A stretch of 64,000 nt of DNA from Enterobacter asburiae. GTDB taxonomy: Bacteria; Pseudomonadota; Gammaproteobacteria; Enterobacterales; Enterobacteriaceae. Made by a program: the position numbers and the translations under genes. The notes under the pieces are model-generated. The model was not told the DNA's origin. It searched no databases and saw only the letters and a program-made list of their open reading frames with translations. Where the stretch lies: the NCBI RefSeq assembly GCF_021440515.1, contig NZ_JAKCMV010000030.1, positions 31,328-95,327 on the forward strand, read 5' to 3'. Position 1 is the first letter of the stretch. Each line of letters begins with the position of its first letter. Positions 52,691-61,320 of the stretch are shown here, piece after piece.

Positions 52691-52738
52691 TCCCTCTCCC
52701 TGTGGGAGAGGGTTGGGGTGAGGGCAACAGCCCGCACA
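52691..52738. repeat. Dispersed CCCTCTCCC...GGGAGAGGG palindromic repeat
   Basis: TCCCTCTCCCTGTGGGAGAGGG followed by TTGGGGTGAGGGCAACAGCCCGCAC, nearly identical to 19595-19642. Between ftsP and ygiQ. Confidence 0.8.
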
Positions 52739-52811
52739 ATACCCCTTCATTTCCTCTGTTAATCCGGCGTATAATCCCGCTCCTTTTGTCTATTTTTTCT
52801 TCGGAAGCATT

Positions 52812-53986
52812 ATGAGCGCAATCTCCCTGATCCAACCGGATCGTGACCTCTTCTCCTGGCCCCAGTACTGGGCGGCCTGCTTTGGACCGGCGCCGTTTCT
52901 GCCGATGTCCCGGGAAGAGATGGACCAACTGGGCTGGGACAGCTGCGATATTATTCTGGTAACAGGCGATGCCTACGTCGACCACCCGAGCTTTGGCATG
53001 GCGATTTGTGGCCGTATGCTGGAAGCACAGGGCTTTCGCGTGGGGATCATCTCCCAGCCTGACTGGAACAGCAAAGATGCGTTCATGACGCTCGGCAAAC
53101 CTAACCTGTTCTTCGGCGTCACCGCCGGGAACATGGATTCAATGATCAACCGCTACACCGCCGACCGTAAGCTGCGCCACGACGATGCCTACACGGCGGA
53201 TAACGTCGCGGGCAAACGCCCGGATCGCGCGACCCTCGTTTACACCCAACGATGCAAAGAAGCATGGAAAGACGTGCCGGTCATCCTGGGGGGCATAGAG
53301 GCGAGCCTGCGCCGCACCGCGCATTACGATTACTGGTCTGATACCGTGCGCCGTTCGGTGCTGGTGGATTCCAAAGCCGACATGCTGATCTTCGGCAACG
53401 GCGAACGTCCGCTGGTGGAAGTGGCGCACCGTCTGGCCCAGGGCGAGCCGGTGAGCGAGATCCGCGACGTGCGCAACACCGCGATCATGGTGAAAGAGGC
53501 GCTGCCGGGCTGGAGCGGCGTGGATTCCCGCATCGTCGATATGCCGGGCAAAATCGACCCGATCCCGCATCCGTACGGCGACGATCTGCCGTGCGCGGAC
53601 AACAAGCCCGTTGCGCCGAAGAAAGCCGAAGCCAAAGCCGTTGTGGTACAGCCGCCGCGTCCAAAGCCGTGGGAAAAGACCTACGTGCTGCTGCCGTCCT
53701 TTGAAAAAGTCAAAGCCGACAAAGTGCTGTACGCCCACGCGTCCCGTATTCTGCACCATGAAACCAACCCGGGCTGCGCGCGTGCGCTGATGCAAAAGCA
53801 CGGCGAGCGCTATATCTGGGTTAACCCACCGGCGATCCCGCTCTCAACCGAAGAGATGGATAGCGTCTTTGCGCTGCCGTACAAGCGCGTGCCGCACCCG
53901 GCGTACGGCAACAGCCGCATTCCGGCGTATGAGATGATCCGCTTCTCGATCAACATCATGCGCGGCTGCTTTGGCGGCTGCTCCTT
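52812..53986 (+). pseudogene. ygiQ: YgiQ radical SAM protein, 5' part only, interrupted by genomic island
   Basis: About 391 residues of YgiQ (UPF0313 radical SAM family, 739 residues in E. coli) are intact from [20 protein letters not shown] onward. Homology stops exactly inside the cluster-binding motif: RGCFGGCSF is followed by foreign sequence instead of Cys. Two of the three CxxxCxxC cysteines remain and the whole SAM barrel and C-terminal half are absent. Read-through into the island adds 36 unrelated residues and stops at 54095. No iron-sulfur cluster can form, so the product is surely inactive. The 3' part should lie beyond the window at the other end of the island. Confidence 0.95.
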
Positions 53987-54040
53987 TACTCTTGTTTTTA
54001 TGTATTTAGAGTTAAACTCTACTTTTCTATTTTTAGAATT
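53987..54040. repeat. Imperfect direct repeat and inverted repeat at the island's left edge
   Basis: Two AT-rich units in direct orientation: 53987-54013 (TACTCTTGTTTTTATGTATTTAGAGTT pattern) and 54015-54040 (AACTCTACTTTTC...TTTTTAGAATT pattern), sharing ACTCT-N2-TTTT and TTTAGA. They meet at a perfect 6-bp inverted repeat, AGAGTT-A-AACTCT (54008-54020). Position at the junction suggests recombinase binding sites. Confidence 0.5.
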
Positions 54041-54122
54041 CAAGCTATTCATCGTAATTGAGAGATATCCTTTTAATGTTCAGCAAGCCTGTTAAAAGCA
54101 CTTTATCTGAACCGCGTTTTGC

Positions 54123-54758
54123 CTAAATCCTGCTCAATATATACTCTCCCTGAGTTCTGAAATCCTCAAATTCCCCAATCTTAAAGCATTGATACATAGA
54201 TGATGTCAGATAATGCGCAATCATCTCACCGCCAATATGGATCCGTTCCGGGTGTGGGTATGTCGCCTGTATAGCCCTTTGTTCATTCATCATTACAGGA
54301 ATTGTCTGCAACAAATCCCCATCCAAGATTTGGCACTCAGGTTTTACTCCTGTTCCGTATTGTAATTGCTCTGATTCGAAATCATGGACTGAGCGATAGG
54401 CGAACGAAACGATATTTCCTGTTTCCTCGCAAATTGCGAACTGATAAACACTGGTTGTCACCGTTGAAGAAGAGGGAATTGCATGGTCATGCTTGTATTG
54501 TTTCCACAGCCTCCTTAGACAGGCCGATGTATGATAATTGAGATTTTGTATACCTGATACGACCATTCTGGTTGATGCTTCAAGCAACCAGGTGTTAGAA
54601 AATCCACCTGCCCCCGTTCCTGCTATGATGGTTCTTAGCTGGGGGATGTAACCTGCTTTGGAAACAAAAGATAACGGCTCCCCATTATCGGTGACGGCAA
54701 GGGTATCTGTTACAATCAGTGCTTGTGCTTCGTCTGTATAAAATATCAGTGATGACAT
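54123..54758 (-). CDS. Hypothetical protein, possible Ntn-hydrolase-like fold
   Basis: 211-residue protein of unknown function, transcribed towards ygiQ. Start at 54758 is set by GAGGAA six bases upstream of ATG; the frame opens at 54815. The N-terminal pattern (SSLIFYTDEAQALIVTDTLAVT, KAGYIPQLRTIIAGTGAGG) recalls the first strands of Ntn hydrolases of the proteasome/HslV type, but this is a weak resemblance without a clear N-terminal Thr/Ser/Cys after Met other than Ser2. No signal peptide or membrane helix. AT-rich like the rest of the island; first cargo-like gene between the island edge and the recombinases. Confidence 0.6.
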   Translation of the reverse strand: MSSLIFYTDEAQALIVTDTLAVTDNGEPLSFVSKAGYIPQLRTIIAGTGAGGFSNTWLLEASTRMVVSGIQNLNYHTSACLRRLWKQYKHDHAIPSSSTVTTSVYQFAICEETGNIVSFAYRSVHDFESEQLQYGTGVKPECQILDGDLLQTIPVMMNEQRAIQATYPHPERIHIGGEMIAHYLTSSMYQCFKIGEFEDFRTQGEYILSRI

Positions 54759-54815
54759 ATTTTCCTCATCCAGAAAAGACATTACATGAATCACAGAACA
54801 GGTCACTACAACCAC

Positions 54816-55371
54816 GTGAAAGGGAGTCAGACCATTTTCCAGAGGTAAATATATTCTTGTGTTTGGACGCGTTGCGGTTCTCTGTAAAAAATATATAGCA
54901 CAAACAAAAGTCCCCGCAGGGATAAATATAGTTATATGCGCTTTTTCTGCTGGCTTTTACAATTGAAAGTGACAGGTAAACGAAATGTGTTACAGGTTTC
55001 TTTTGCTTTTCGTTGGGTTCTGTATATGCGAATTTACCCTGTGTGTTATTTTTGCAATGGACTCAGGCTGTATTCAATCAATTAAGGTTTACTTCTGGCA
55101 TTAAGATGTATCCGTTGCCTGTTTTTTAAGGGCACGGTTTGTGCCGGGAAATGAAAATCACATCTTAAGTTCTTCACTCAAAGGATTTGTGATGTTTATC
55201 ACGTATGGTCCGGGTAACGTGTTGAGGTCAATGTATTGCATCGTGATGGTGTCGTTACATCTTTTACTTTCCTCCTGATTTGCATATTCACTCCCGGCAA
55301 CCTGGTTGTTTGTTTTTTCTTCTTCCGGATTTATAGTGTAGGCATGAGGTGGCGTTTCAGGGCGACAGACT
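54816..55371. other. AT-rich non-coding stretch upstream of the recombinase operon
   Basis: About 550 bp with no convincing gene. It must carry the promoter of the recombinase operon and of the divergent hypothetical gene. A short hairpin GGCAC-GGTTT-GTGCC lies at 55131-55145. A 77-codon minus-strand frame at 55158-55391 overlaps the ginA start and shows no recognisable feature. Confidence 0.4.
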
Positions 55372-56619
55372 GTGAGGATAATCACTAACATTCATGCGCG
55401 TTATGGGCGTGTCAGCAAACTGGATGCAACAGAGCCGAAACTGAAATTTGAACCCGGATTTCTGTATGCTGAAATACCTTATATTAGCGGCATCCAGAAT
55501 CGAAAACTGAGCCGATATGTACACTTTTATCTTATGGATAAAGCTATCCTGCAGGCCAGGGATTTAAAGCCTTTAGCCCGGGCATTTTTACGCTGGATAA
55601 GGTGGCTGGAGGATAACGGACTTGACCCTTTCACCCCGGGAACGTTGAAATACCAAAGCCCTACATATGGCTTCAGGGAGTATCTTCTGGGGGCCGTAAG
55701 GCAGGGGCGCATCGCCTCATCCACCGCGGCGGTGTACATCAGCGTTATCCGACGGTTTTACGTATTTCTGGGCAAGTGTGGTGAGCTGGCTGCCAGCTCA
55801 TTTTTTACGTTGGTCGAAAAAGTCGTTGACGGGCGACGCAAGGTGATAAGTTCGGATCTTGCCATCAGGATAACCAGCACAACAAAAAGGACAATCAACC
55901 CACTGAATGATGCAGAGGTTCATATCCTGGATGAGGCACTGAAATCTGAGTCCGGGTTGTTCAGTTTAATGATTGTGCTGATGAAAAATTGTGGGCTACG
56001 GCTGGATGAAATGCTGACCCTGCCGTCGTCACTCTTTACTGAAGAGTACCTTGCCAGTGTCCCTGTATCTGAGTTGACCATCAGGGGGCTTCATATTGGT
56101 CCGAGATGCGGAGTTCATACGAAGTTTGGGATGACGCGAGAACTCTTCATCACCAGACGATTGTACGAGCAGGTTCTGGATTATCTGGCGGATGAGGAGT
56201 ATGAAAAGAAGATCCAAAAATGGCGTGCACGACAGGGTGGGGAAGGGCGGCACGAGCCTTTATTTTTAATGGCAAACGGGAAACGGATGTCTGAAAAAGC
56301 CTTTTACTCCCGCTGGTACAGTTTTCGCCATCGCCTGGCCCGGTCTGCTCCGGGAAATGTGTTCAGACATAAACCCCATGATTTGCGGGCAACGTTTGCG
56401 ACCCATTTTTTACGCTCGGCACTGAGTTGCTATCCCGATCAGGCCGCAAATGCGCTGGGTACAGTAAAATACTGGATGGGCCATAAAAGCGAAAATACGA
56501 CGATGAAATACATCGTCTTTCTTCAGCAAAACCAGATTTCTGATGCAGTCGCCGGGGTCATGGACGCATTGATTGACGGTGCTGCAGGTCGCGATGGAGC
56601 CATATATGAGCCGGAGTGA
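55372..56619 (+). CDS. ginA: Tyrosine recombinase, first of three (GinA-like)
   Basis: 415-residue phage-integrase-family recombinase with a GTG start. N-terminal core-binding domain (about 60-160) and C-terminal catalytic domain. All active-site residues are visible: Arg210 (CGLRLDEML), Lys251 in the beta-hairpin (HTKFGMTRE), His336 and Arg339 (PHDLRATFATHF), His371 (MGHKSENTT) and nucleophile Tyr380. Resembles TnpA of Tn554 and GinA of GInts. The second gene begins 14 bp before its stop, so expression is coupled. Naming follows the GInt scheme and is tentative; tyrosine recombinase activity is well supported. Confidence 0.85.
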   Translation: MRIITNIHARYGRVSKLDATEPKLKFEPGFLYAEIPYISGIQNRKLSRYVHFYLMDKAILQARDLKPLARAFLRWIRWLEDNGLDPFTPGTLKYQSPTYGFREYLLGAVRQGRIASSTAAVYISVIRRFYVFLGKCGELAASSFFTLVEKVVDGRRKVISSDLAIRITSTTKRTINPLNDAEVHILDEALKSESGLFSLMIVLMKNCGLRLDEMLTLPSSLFTEEYLASVPVSELTIRGLHIGPRCGVHTKFGMTRELFITRRLYEQVLDYLADEEYEKKIQKWRARQGGEGRHEPLFLMANGKRMSEKAFYSRWYSFRHRLARSAPGNVFRHKPHDLRATFATHFLRSALSCYPDQAANALGTVKYWMGHKSENTTMKYIVFLQQNQISDAVAGVMDALIDGAAGRDGAIYEPE

Positions 56620-58372
56620 AACGCAGATAACGTGGATGGCCGAAAATGTGCTGTCATGGGAGACGGTCAGCGGACACATCACTCAGCGGGATCTGAACCG
56701 ATATTATTTACTTGACGTTTATCTTCAGGCTCATTTTTCAGATTATGTGTTGCTCCCCGGATGGTTTAGTGAACATTCGCATCTTGCCCGCCCTGAAAAA
56801 CGCGATTTTATTGCCTCTCTGAAACGATTTCTTCTGTCTTACCGTCCCGCCGGAAGGTTAACCATTTTCCGTTATCTCAATATGTTTTTTATATGGCAGT
56901 CAGTCAATCAGTATGACTATGGCACGGCTGAAGGCGTTGAAATGTATATTAAACATCTCATGAACGATATTCGTCGGCGAAAAATTTCAGTCAGGATGGC
57001 AAGACACTACTTGTCCGTGGTCAACCGGTTTTTGCTTACGGGCGGGCAGATTCAGAGGCGGTATGAATATGAATTCTTACCGAAAGGAACGTATCAGCAG
57101 CAGGGAAGGGATAGCTATACCAGGAATGAACTTTCCGAGATCCTGAGGCAGTTGTCATCCATGAATGAGTTCCTTGCGGGATGTATCCGGGAGCATATCG
57201 CTAAATCGGAAAAAGGGGTGCGGCATTTCTCACCGTCTTTGCTGGCACCTGTTTATGAAGCGTATTTCCGGTATCCGGGAGAGAACGGGGTCAGCAGGGC
57301 AGAGATCATCATCAGGGACGTTCTGGAAAATTACTTTCTTACTTCTTTTTTTCTGTTCTGTTACCACACATGGGGAAACACCTCTCAGGTTCTGGGTCTG
57401 ACGCGGGATGATATACATCTGGATGAAAAGGGTATCAGCACTGATTATGTTTATAAGGGGAGAGCGAATAAGTATATACGTCTGACGATAGGTAAATCGG
57501 AGTATGTGACCAAACGTGCGGGCTATTACTGGTTTCTGTCTTTTATCAGGCTCAGGGACGACATCGTTAACTATCTGGTTTCCGCAGATAACTTCCCTCC
57601 GGTACAGGCGCTGTTTCTGAGTGAGCCGCAGGTGAAATTCCGTAAGCTTTATTCTCTTAATCCCAGTCATCTGACTAAATTTTCTAACTCTGAGGGGGCG
57701 TGGGCCACGATGCGGCAGCTTAATCCCTCGCTTCCATCAATTACCGTTTCTGGCTTGCGCAAAACGTCTGAGCAGTATACGGACAGAACATTAAAGAATG
57801 GTCTGATTACGGCGGAAAAAGCACAGCATAACTGGGGCACTTACAGGCGGAATTATGCTGCAGGTAACCCACAGGGGGCGAAGGAAAACTTCAGTGCTGC
57901 ACTTGATACGCTTATGAATCAGGGGATTGCGACACGTGCGTTATCCGAGCGGGTAAAAGTTGCTGATGAGCTGGGGATCGATCTGCGTGGAAGCGATGAG
58001 GGTGTGGATCTTTTATTGAATGGCCTGGGATGTCGATCGCAGGAGCCGCCTACAGATATTGAATTGCGCTTTATAAAAAAGCAAAAACGATTTGGCCGGA
58101 CACCAAAGGCTTGTGCGGATTTTTCTCATTGTGTCGAATGTTCAAAAAGTTGCGTTGTGGAAACGCTGGAGTCTGTATGGCTCCTGCTGTCATTCAGGCA
58201 TGCTATCGAGTATGGAAAACCGTTGTACATCGGTTCGGTCAATGCTGTGGAGCGTTATGAAACGTTACTCCTGAAGATTGATTTACGGCTTGGGCTGGTA
58301 GATGAGGCGACCCTGAAAAAAGCGCGCGTTAAACTTCAGCGAGAAGGTGTGGCTCCGGTATGGCAGATTTGA
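56606..58372 (+). CDS. ginB: Tyrosine recombinase-like protein, second of three (GinB-like), degenerate active site
   Basis: 588-residue protein. ATG 56606 is preferred because GGAG lies six bases upstream and it overlaps the ginA stop. The catalytic domain is recognisable, but where box I should have Arg the alignment gives Asn258 (TWGNTSQVLGL), and box II begins with Ser382 rather than His (SGLRKTSEQ, Arg385 kept). His408 and Tyr417 (AQHNWGTYRRNYA) have the canonical 9-residue spacing. A Cys cluster (CADFSHCVECSKSC, about 510-525) could bind metal. It may work only together with its neighbours. Its end overlaps ginC by 13 bp. Confidence 0.82.
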   Translation: MSRSETQITWMAENVLSWETVSGHITQRDLNRYYLLDVYLQAHFSDYVLLPGWFSEHSHLARPEKRDFIASLKRFLLSYRPAGRLTIFRYLNMFFIWQSVNQYDYGTAEGVEMYIKHLMNDIRRRKISVRMARHYLSVVNRFLLTGGQIQRRYEYEFLPKGTYQQQGRDSYTRNELSEILRQLSSMNEFLAGCIREHIAKSEKGVRHFSPSLLAPVYEAYFRYPGENGVSRAEIIIRDVLENYFLTSFFLFCYHTWGNTSQVLGLTRDDIHLDEKGISTDYVYKGRANKYIRLTIGKSEYVTKRAGYYWFLSFIRLRDDIVNYLVSADNFPPVQALFLSEPQVKFRKLYSLNPSHLTKFSNSEGAWATMRQLNPSLPSITVSGLRKTSEQYTDRTLKNGLITAEKAQHNWGTYRRNYAAGNPQGAKENFSAALDTLMNQGIATRALSERVKVADELGIDLRGSDEGVDLLLNGLGCRSQEPPTDIELRFIKKQKRFGRTPKACADFSHCVECSKSCVVETLESVWLLLSFRHAIEYGKPLYIGSVNAVERYETLLLKIDLRLGLVDEATLKKARVKLQREGVAPVWQI

Positions 58373-60477
58373 AGAAAAAAGAGGTAAGCCGTAGTCGAAT
58401 GGCGGAGTTTCCTGCCGGAACGCCGCTTCGTTCAGGGGATGAGTTTCCGACTGAGGATATCATCTGTGAGGCACTAGAAAACAAAAGCTTTGAACGTCTG
58501 AATAACTGCCTGGTTATCGCCAGCTCAGATGAACATGATATGCGTTTTATCAATGAGGAGACGCTGAATATTTATTTCAGGGATGATGTCTGGACCAATC
58601 GCTATGTCAGAACCCATATTGGTGAAACGTTAAGAACCGTTAATTTTTCAGGCATACGGGATCCTGAACTGCGTCTTGAAGCCAAAATCATCTCAGCCAG
58701 CCTGCTCTGGATTGTCGGCAGGACCGCGAAGACGCAGTCACTGATCCGGAAATGTGCAAACATTGTGGCGGGAGCCCGTATTATTGAGTCTATGGGGTAT
58801 CGCAGTCTGTTTCAGCTTCGTTTTCCGCTTGTCCGGAATGCTTTCATTGTAAAGATGAAGGAGGAGGATGAGCACGGCAGGAAGCGTTCTGAAAGAACAT
58901 TACGTAATTACTTTATGGACCTGGCGGATATCTCGCTGACAGGTCATACCCGTCTTCGAAAATACGGTTACTTTCCTGATATTAGCTTCGACAGTTACAA
59001 CAGTGTGGATGATTCAAACCAGACATATTGTATGCCTTTCAGTCTTATGATGTCTGTCTGGGAAGGGCTGATTACTGAACTGGATGCTGAAATCAGTGAT
59101 TTCGATTTTGACGGGTTTTCCCGGCTGTGCGCTATCATAAACGGTTTTTATGATTCGCCTTACTATACGTCGATGCTGGAAGCCCGTAAAAGAGGGACAG
59201 CAAAAAGCATACCGGATTACCGGGCCGCGTATTACTACAATATTGTTGCCGGGGAAATTCGGGCGCTTTTCGCGACACTTGGCCCCGGGATGCAGGGCTG
59301 GTTCTCGGTACATAAAAATAAGCGCTGGAGATCTGATTTTATTGGCGTTGATCACATAAAGCTGAACACCTGGCATTTTGAGCTGACGTTAAAAGTCATG
59401 AATGTGATACAGGCCATGTCGGGGATGAGACACAGCGAAGTGCTTGGCGTGATGCACGGTTCACTGATTTATGATGGTGATATCCTGGGACTTCGTTCGG
59501 TGTTGCATAAGTTCGCCCCGGAAGGTGGAAGTCACGAAGACTGGGTTGTTTGTCGCTATGTGGAAAAGCCTTTTCAGCATTTACGCAGAATTAATCAAAT
59601 CATGACAGGCCTGGACGGGAAGACGCTGGACAATGTTCCATTGTCTTTAAATATCAGGTCGTGGTTCTCGGAGCAAAAACTCTCTTTTATGGGGACGCAG
59701 CGCCAGACTGAGTGGGCAAAGAAATTTGTGAAAAGACACCATCTGTTCATCCGACGTGACCATATTGATGAGTTCAGGCTTTTAAATCCAAACATACGTG
59801 ATGATGAACGCGTTGCGATGGAGATTCGGGAGGGGGCTTTCTGGCCATTGCGAACCCATCAGTTTCGCCGTTCACTTGCTGTACACCTCAGGCGTCTTGA
59901 TCTGATTTCTACTAATGATCTTATCCGGCAGTTTAAGCACTTAATCAGAGGCATGACGGAGTGGTATATGTCCGGTGCACTCAACGCTTCGCATTTTAGC
60001 CGGGCGATCCCTCAGGCATTCGCTGCCGAGATTGAAAGGGTTGATACCGAACTCTCAGCTTCCAGGGCTGTTTCTTATCAGCATGAAGGCCTGCTTTATG
60101 GCGAAGGCGGGAAGTTACTGATGTCCCAGAGAGGTGGGCACTTACATCAGATGACGTTTCCTACACTGAAAAAAGCGATGAGCATGGCTAAACGAGGCGG
60201 GCAAAAACTGGTATCTCTTGGAAACGGTTTTTATTGCATGAATGGCCATGACTGCGAGTTTAAGGCGGTTGTTCAGTCAGCGTCCTGCAATCCGGGATGT
60301 GAGAACATGCTGGCCGGAGCTGATTCTGTTCCCGTGTGGAAACGCAGGATGGCTCATTATGACAACCTTCTGGAGATTGCCGTGCGAAATAATGCTCCTC
60401 AGGCTGACAGGGATTTTCTGATGCTTGAGAGAGATTTTTATGCAGATGCTGTCCGCTTTTTTGAAAAGGATGAATAG
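58360..60477 (+). CDS. ginC: Tyrosine recombinase, third of three (GinC-like)
   Basis: 705-residue recombinase, large for the family because of a long N-terminal region. The catalytic set is complete: Arg357 (MSGMRHSEVLG), His500 and Arg503 (RTHQFRRSLAVHL), His527 and Tyr536 (FKHLIRGMTEWYM) nine residues apart. A C-terminal Cys/His group (CMNGHDCEF...CNPGCENM, about 625-650) may bind zinc. It overlaps ginB by 13 bp and ends 3 bp before ginD. Resembles the largest recombinase of GInts. Confidence 0.85.
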   Translation: MADLKKKEVSRSRMAEFPAGTPLRSGDEFPTEDIICEALENKSFERLNNCLVIASSDEHDMRFINEETLNIYFRDDVWTNRYVRTHIGETLRTVNFSGIRDPELRLEAKIISASLLWIVGRTAKTQSLIRKCANIVAGARIIESMGYRSLFQLRFPLVRNAFIVKMKEEDEHGRKRSERTLRNYFMDLADISLTGHTRLRKYGYFPDISFDSYNSVDDSNQTYCMPFSLMMSVWEGLITELDAEISDFDFDGFSRLCAIINGFYDSPYYTSMLEARKRGTAKSIPDYRAAYYYNIVAGEIRALFATLGPGMQGWFSVHKNKRWRSDFIGVDHIKLNTWHFELTLKVMNVIQAMSGMRHSEVLGVMHGSLIYDGDILGLRSVLHKFAPEGGSHEDWVVCRYVEKPFQHLRRINQIMTGLDGKTLDNVPLSLNIRSWFSEQKLSFMGTQRQTEWAKKFVKRHHLFIRRDHIDEFRLLNPNIRDDERVAMEIREGAFWPLRTHQFRRSLAVHLRRLDLISTNDLIRQFKHLIRGMTEWYMSGALNASHFSRAIPQAFAAEIERVDTELSASRAVSYQHEGLLYGEGGKLLMSQRGGHLHQMTFPTLKKAMSMAKRGGQKLVSLGNGFYCMNGHDCEFKAVVQSASCNPGCENMLAGADSVPVWKRRMAHYDNLLEIAVRNNAPQADRDFLMLERDFYADAVRFFEKDE

Positions 60478-60480
60478 AGC

Positions 60481-60909
60481 ATGACGAACGAACAGTCGGG
60501 GGTTAAAAAAACACAGGCAAGAGCAGAGCAGGCCCTGAGGGAACTGATGTTATCAGGGGAGCGTATCAGCCAGTATGCTGTGGAAAAACGAGCGGGGCTG
60601 GCAAACGGCACCCTGAATTATAACTGTCCTGAGTACAGGCAGGTCAGGGAGGCTATCCGCAGTCTGAAAAAAACGTGCCAGGGCACCGCGCCGGTTGATG
60701 AGCAGGGCATTGAGCAGCAGATCAAGCTGAAAGAAAAGTATCGCCGTCAGAGAAATGAGCTGAGGGAAGAAATCAAAAAGATGATGGCTGAAAATGTAGA
60801 GCTGTTACATAACCTTATACTTTTACAGCAGTATGTCAGGGAGCTTGAACGCAACACCGGGAGGGAGAAAGGGGACGTCATTCCGTTCTCGGGTGGTGTC
60901 AGGGACTGA
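60481..60909 (+). CDS. ginD: Small HTH/coiled-coil protein (GinD/TnpC-like)
   Basis: 142-residue basic protein. The N-terminal half has a helix-turn-helix-like segment (ISQYAVEKRAGLANGTLNY) followed by PEYRQVREAIRSL, a pattern typical of Tn554 TnpC-like/DUF6262 proteins; the C-terminal half is a coiled coil (IEQQIKLKEKYRRQRNELRE to about residue 125). TnpC of Tn554 affects frequency and orientation of transposition. It begins 3 bp after ginC, completing a four-gene operon. No other function is suggested. Confidence 0.8.
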   Translation: MTNEQSGVKKTQARAEQALRELMLSGERISQYAVEKRAGLANGTLNYNCPEYRQVREAIRSLKKTCQGTAPVDEQGIEQQIKLKEKYRRQRNELREEIKKMMAENVELLHNLILLQQYVRELERNTGREKGDVIPFSGGVRD

Positions 60910-61035
60910 GGCTATACTGAACGGAAGGACGCGAGGTGAATCGCCACGCGTTTAACAGACACCTCAGAGTCATTTATGGACTGACCCCGCCCCGGTAGAC
61001 GATCCTGCCCTATAGTTTGAGCATAGGAGGAGCGT

Positions 61036-61320
61036 ATGGGCACACCACGATTTACACCTGAATTTAAGGAAGAAGCCGTCCGTCAGATAACAGAACGCGG
61101 TTATTCCGTTGCCGAAGTATCCGACCGTCTGGGCGTTTCTGCACACAGCCTCTACAAGTGGCTACGGGCTATCAAACCTGATAACAGCGAACAGCATGCC
61201 CGGGATTTACTGGAAGCCAAAAGCGAGATCCTGAAACTCCGGGCGCAGCTAAAACGCACCGAAGAAGAACGGGATATCCTGAAAAAGGCCGCGCGGTACT
61301 TTGCAAGGGAGCCCGACTGA
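61036..61320 (+). CDS. IS3-family transposase OrfA
   Basis: 94-residue protein with an N-terminal helix-turn-helix (FTPEFKEEAVRQITERGYSVAEVSDRLGVS) that recognises the IS ends and a leucine-zipper-like coil (ILKLRAQLKRTEEERDILKKA). An AAAAAG run at 61282-61287 is the likely -1 frameshift site, and the orfB frame is open through it, so a fused OrfAB transposase can be made. Confidence 0.93.
   Translation: MGTPRFTPEFKEEAVRQITERGYSVAEVSDRLGVSAHSLYKWLRAIKPDNSEQHARDLLEAKSEILKLRAQLKRTEEERDILKKAARYFAREPD

Noticed and set aside
53987..54122. tRNA gene as attachment site of the island
   Set aside because: No tRNA-like sequence is present; the insertion is inside a protein-coding gene.
55158..55391. 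77-codon minus-strand frame before ginA
   Set aside because: Overlaps the ginA start, lacks a ribosome-binding site and any recognisable domain.
54123..60909. Tn7-like or phage origin of the island
   Set aside because: No DDE transposase set, ATPase or phage structural gene is seen near the recombinases; only the three tyrosine recombinases and the small partner.
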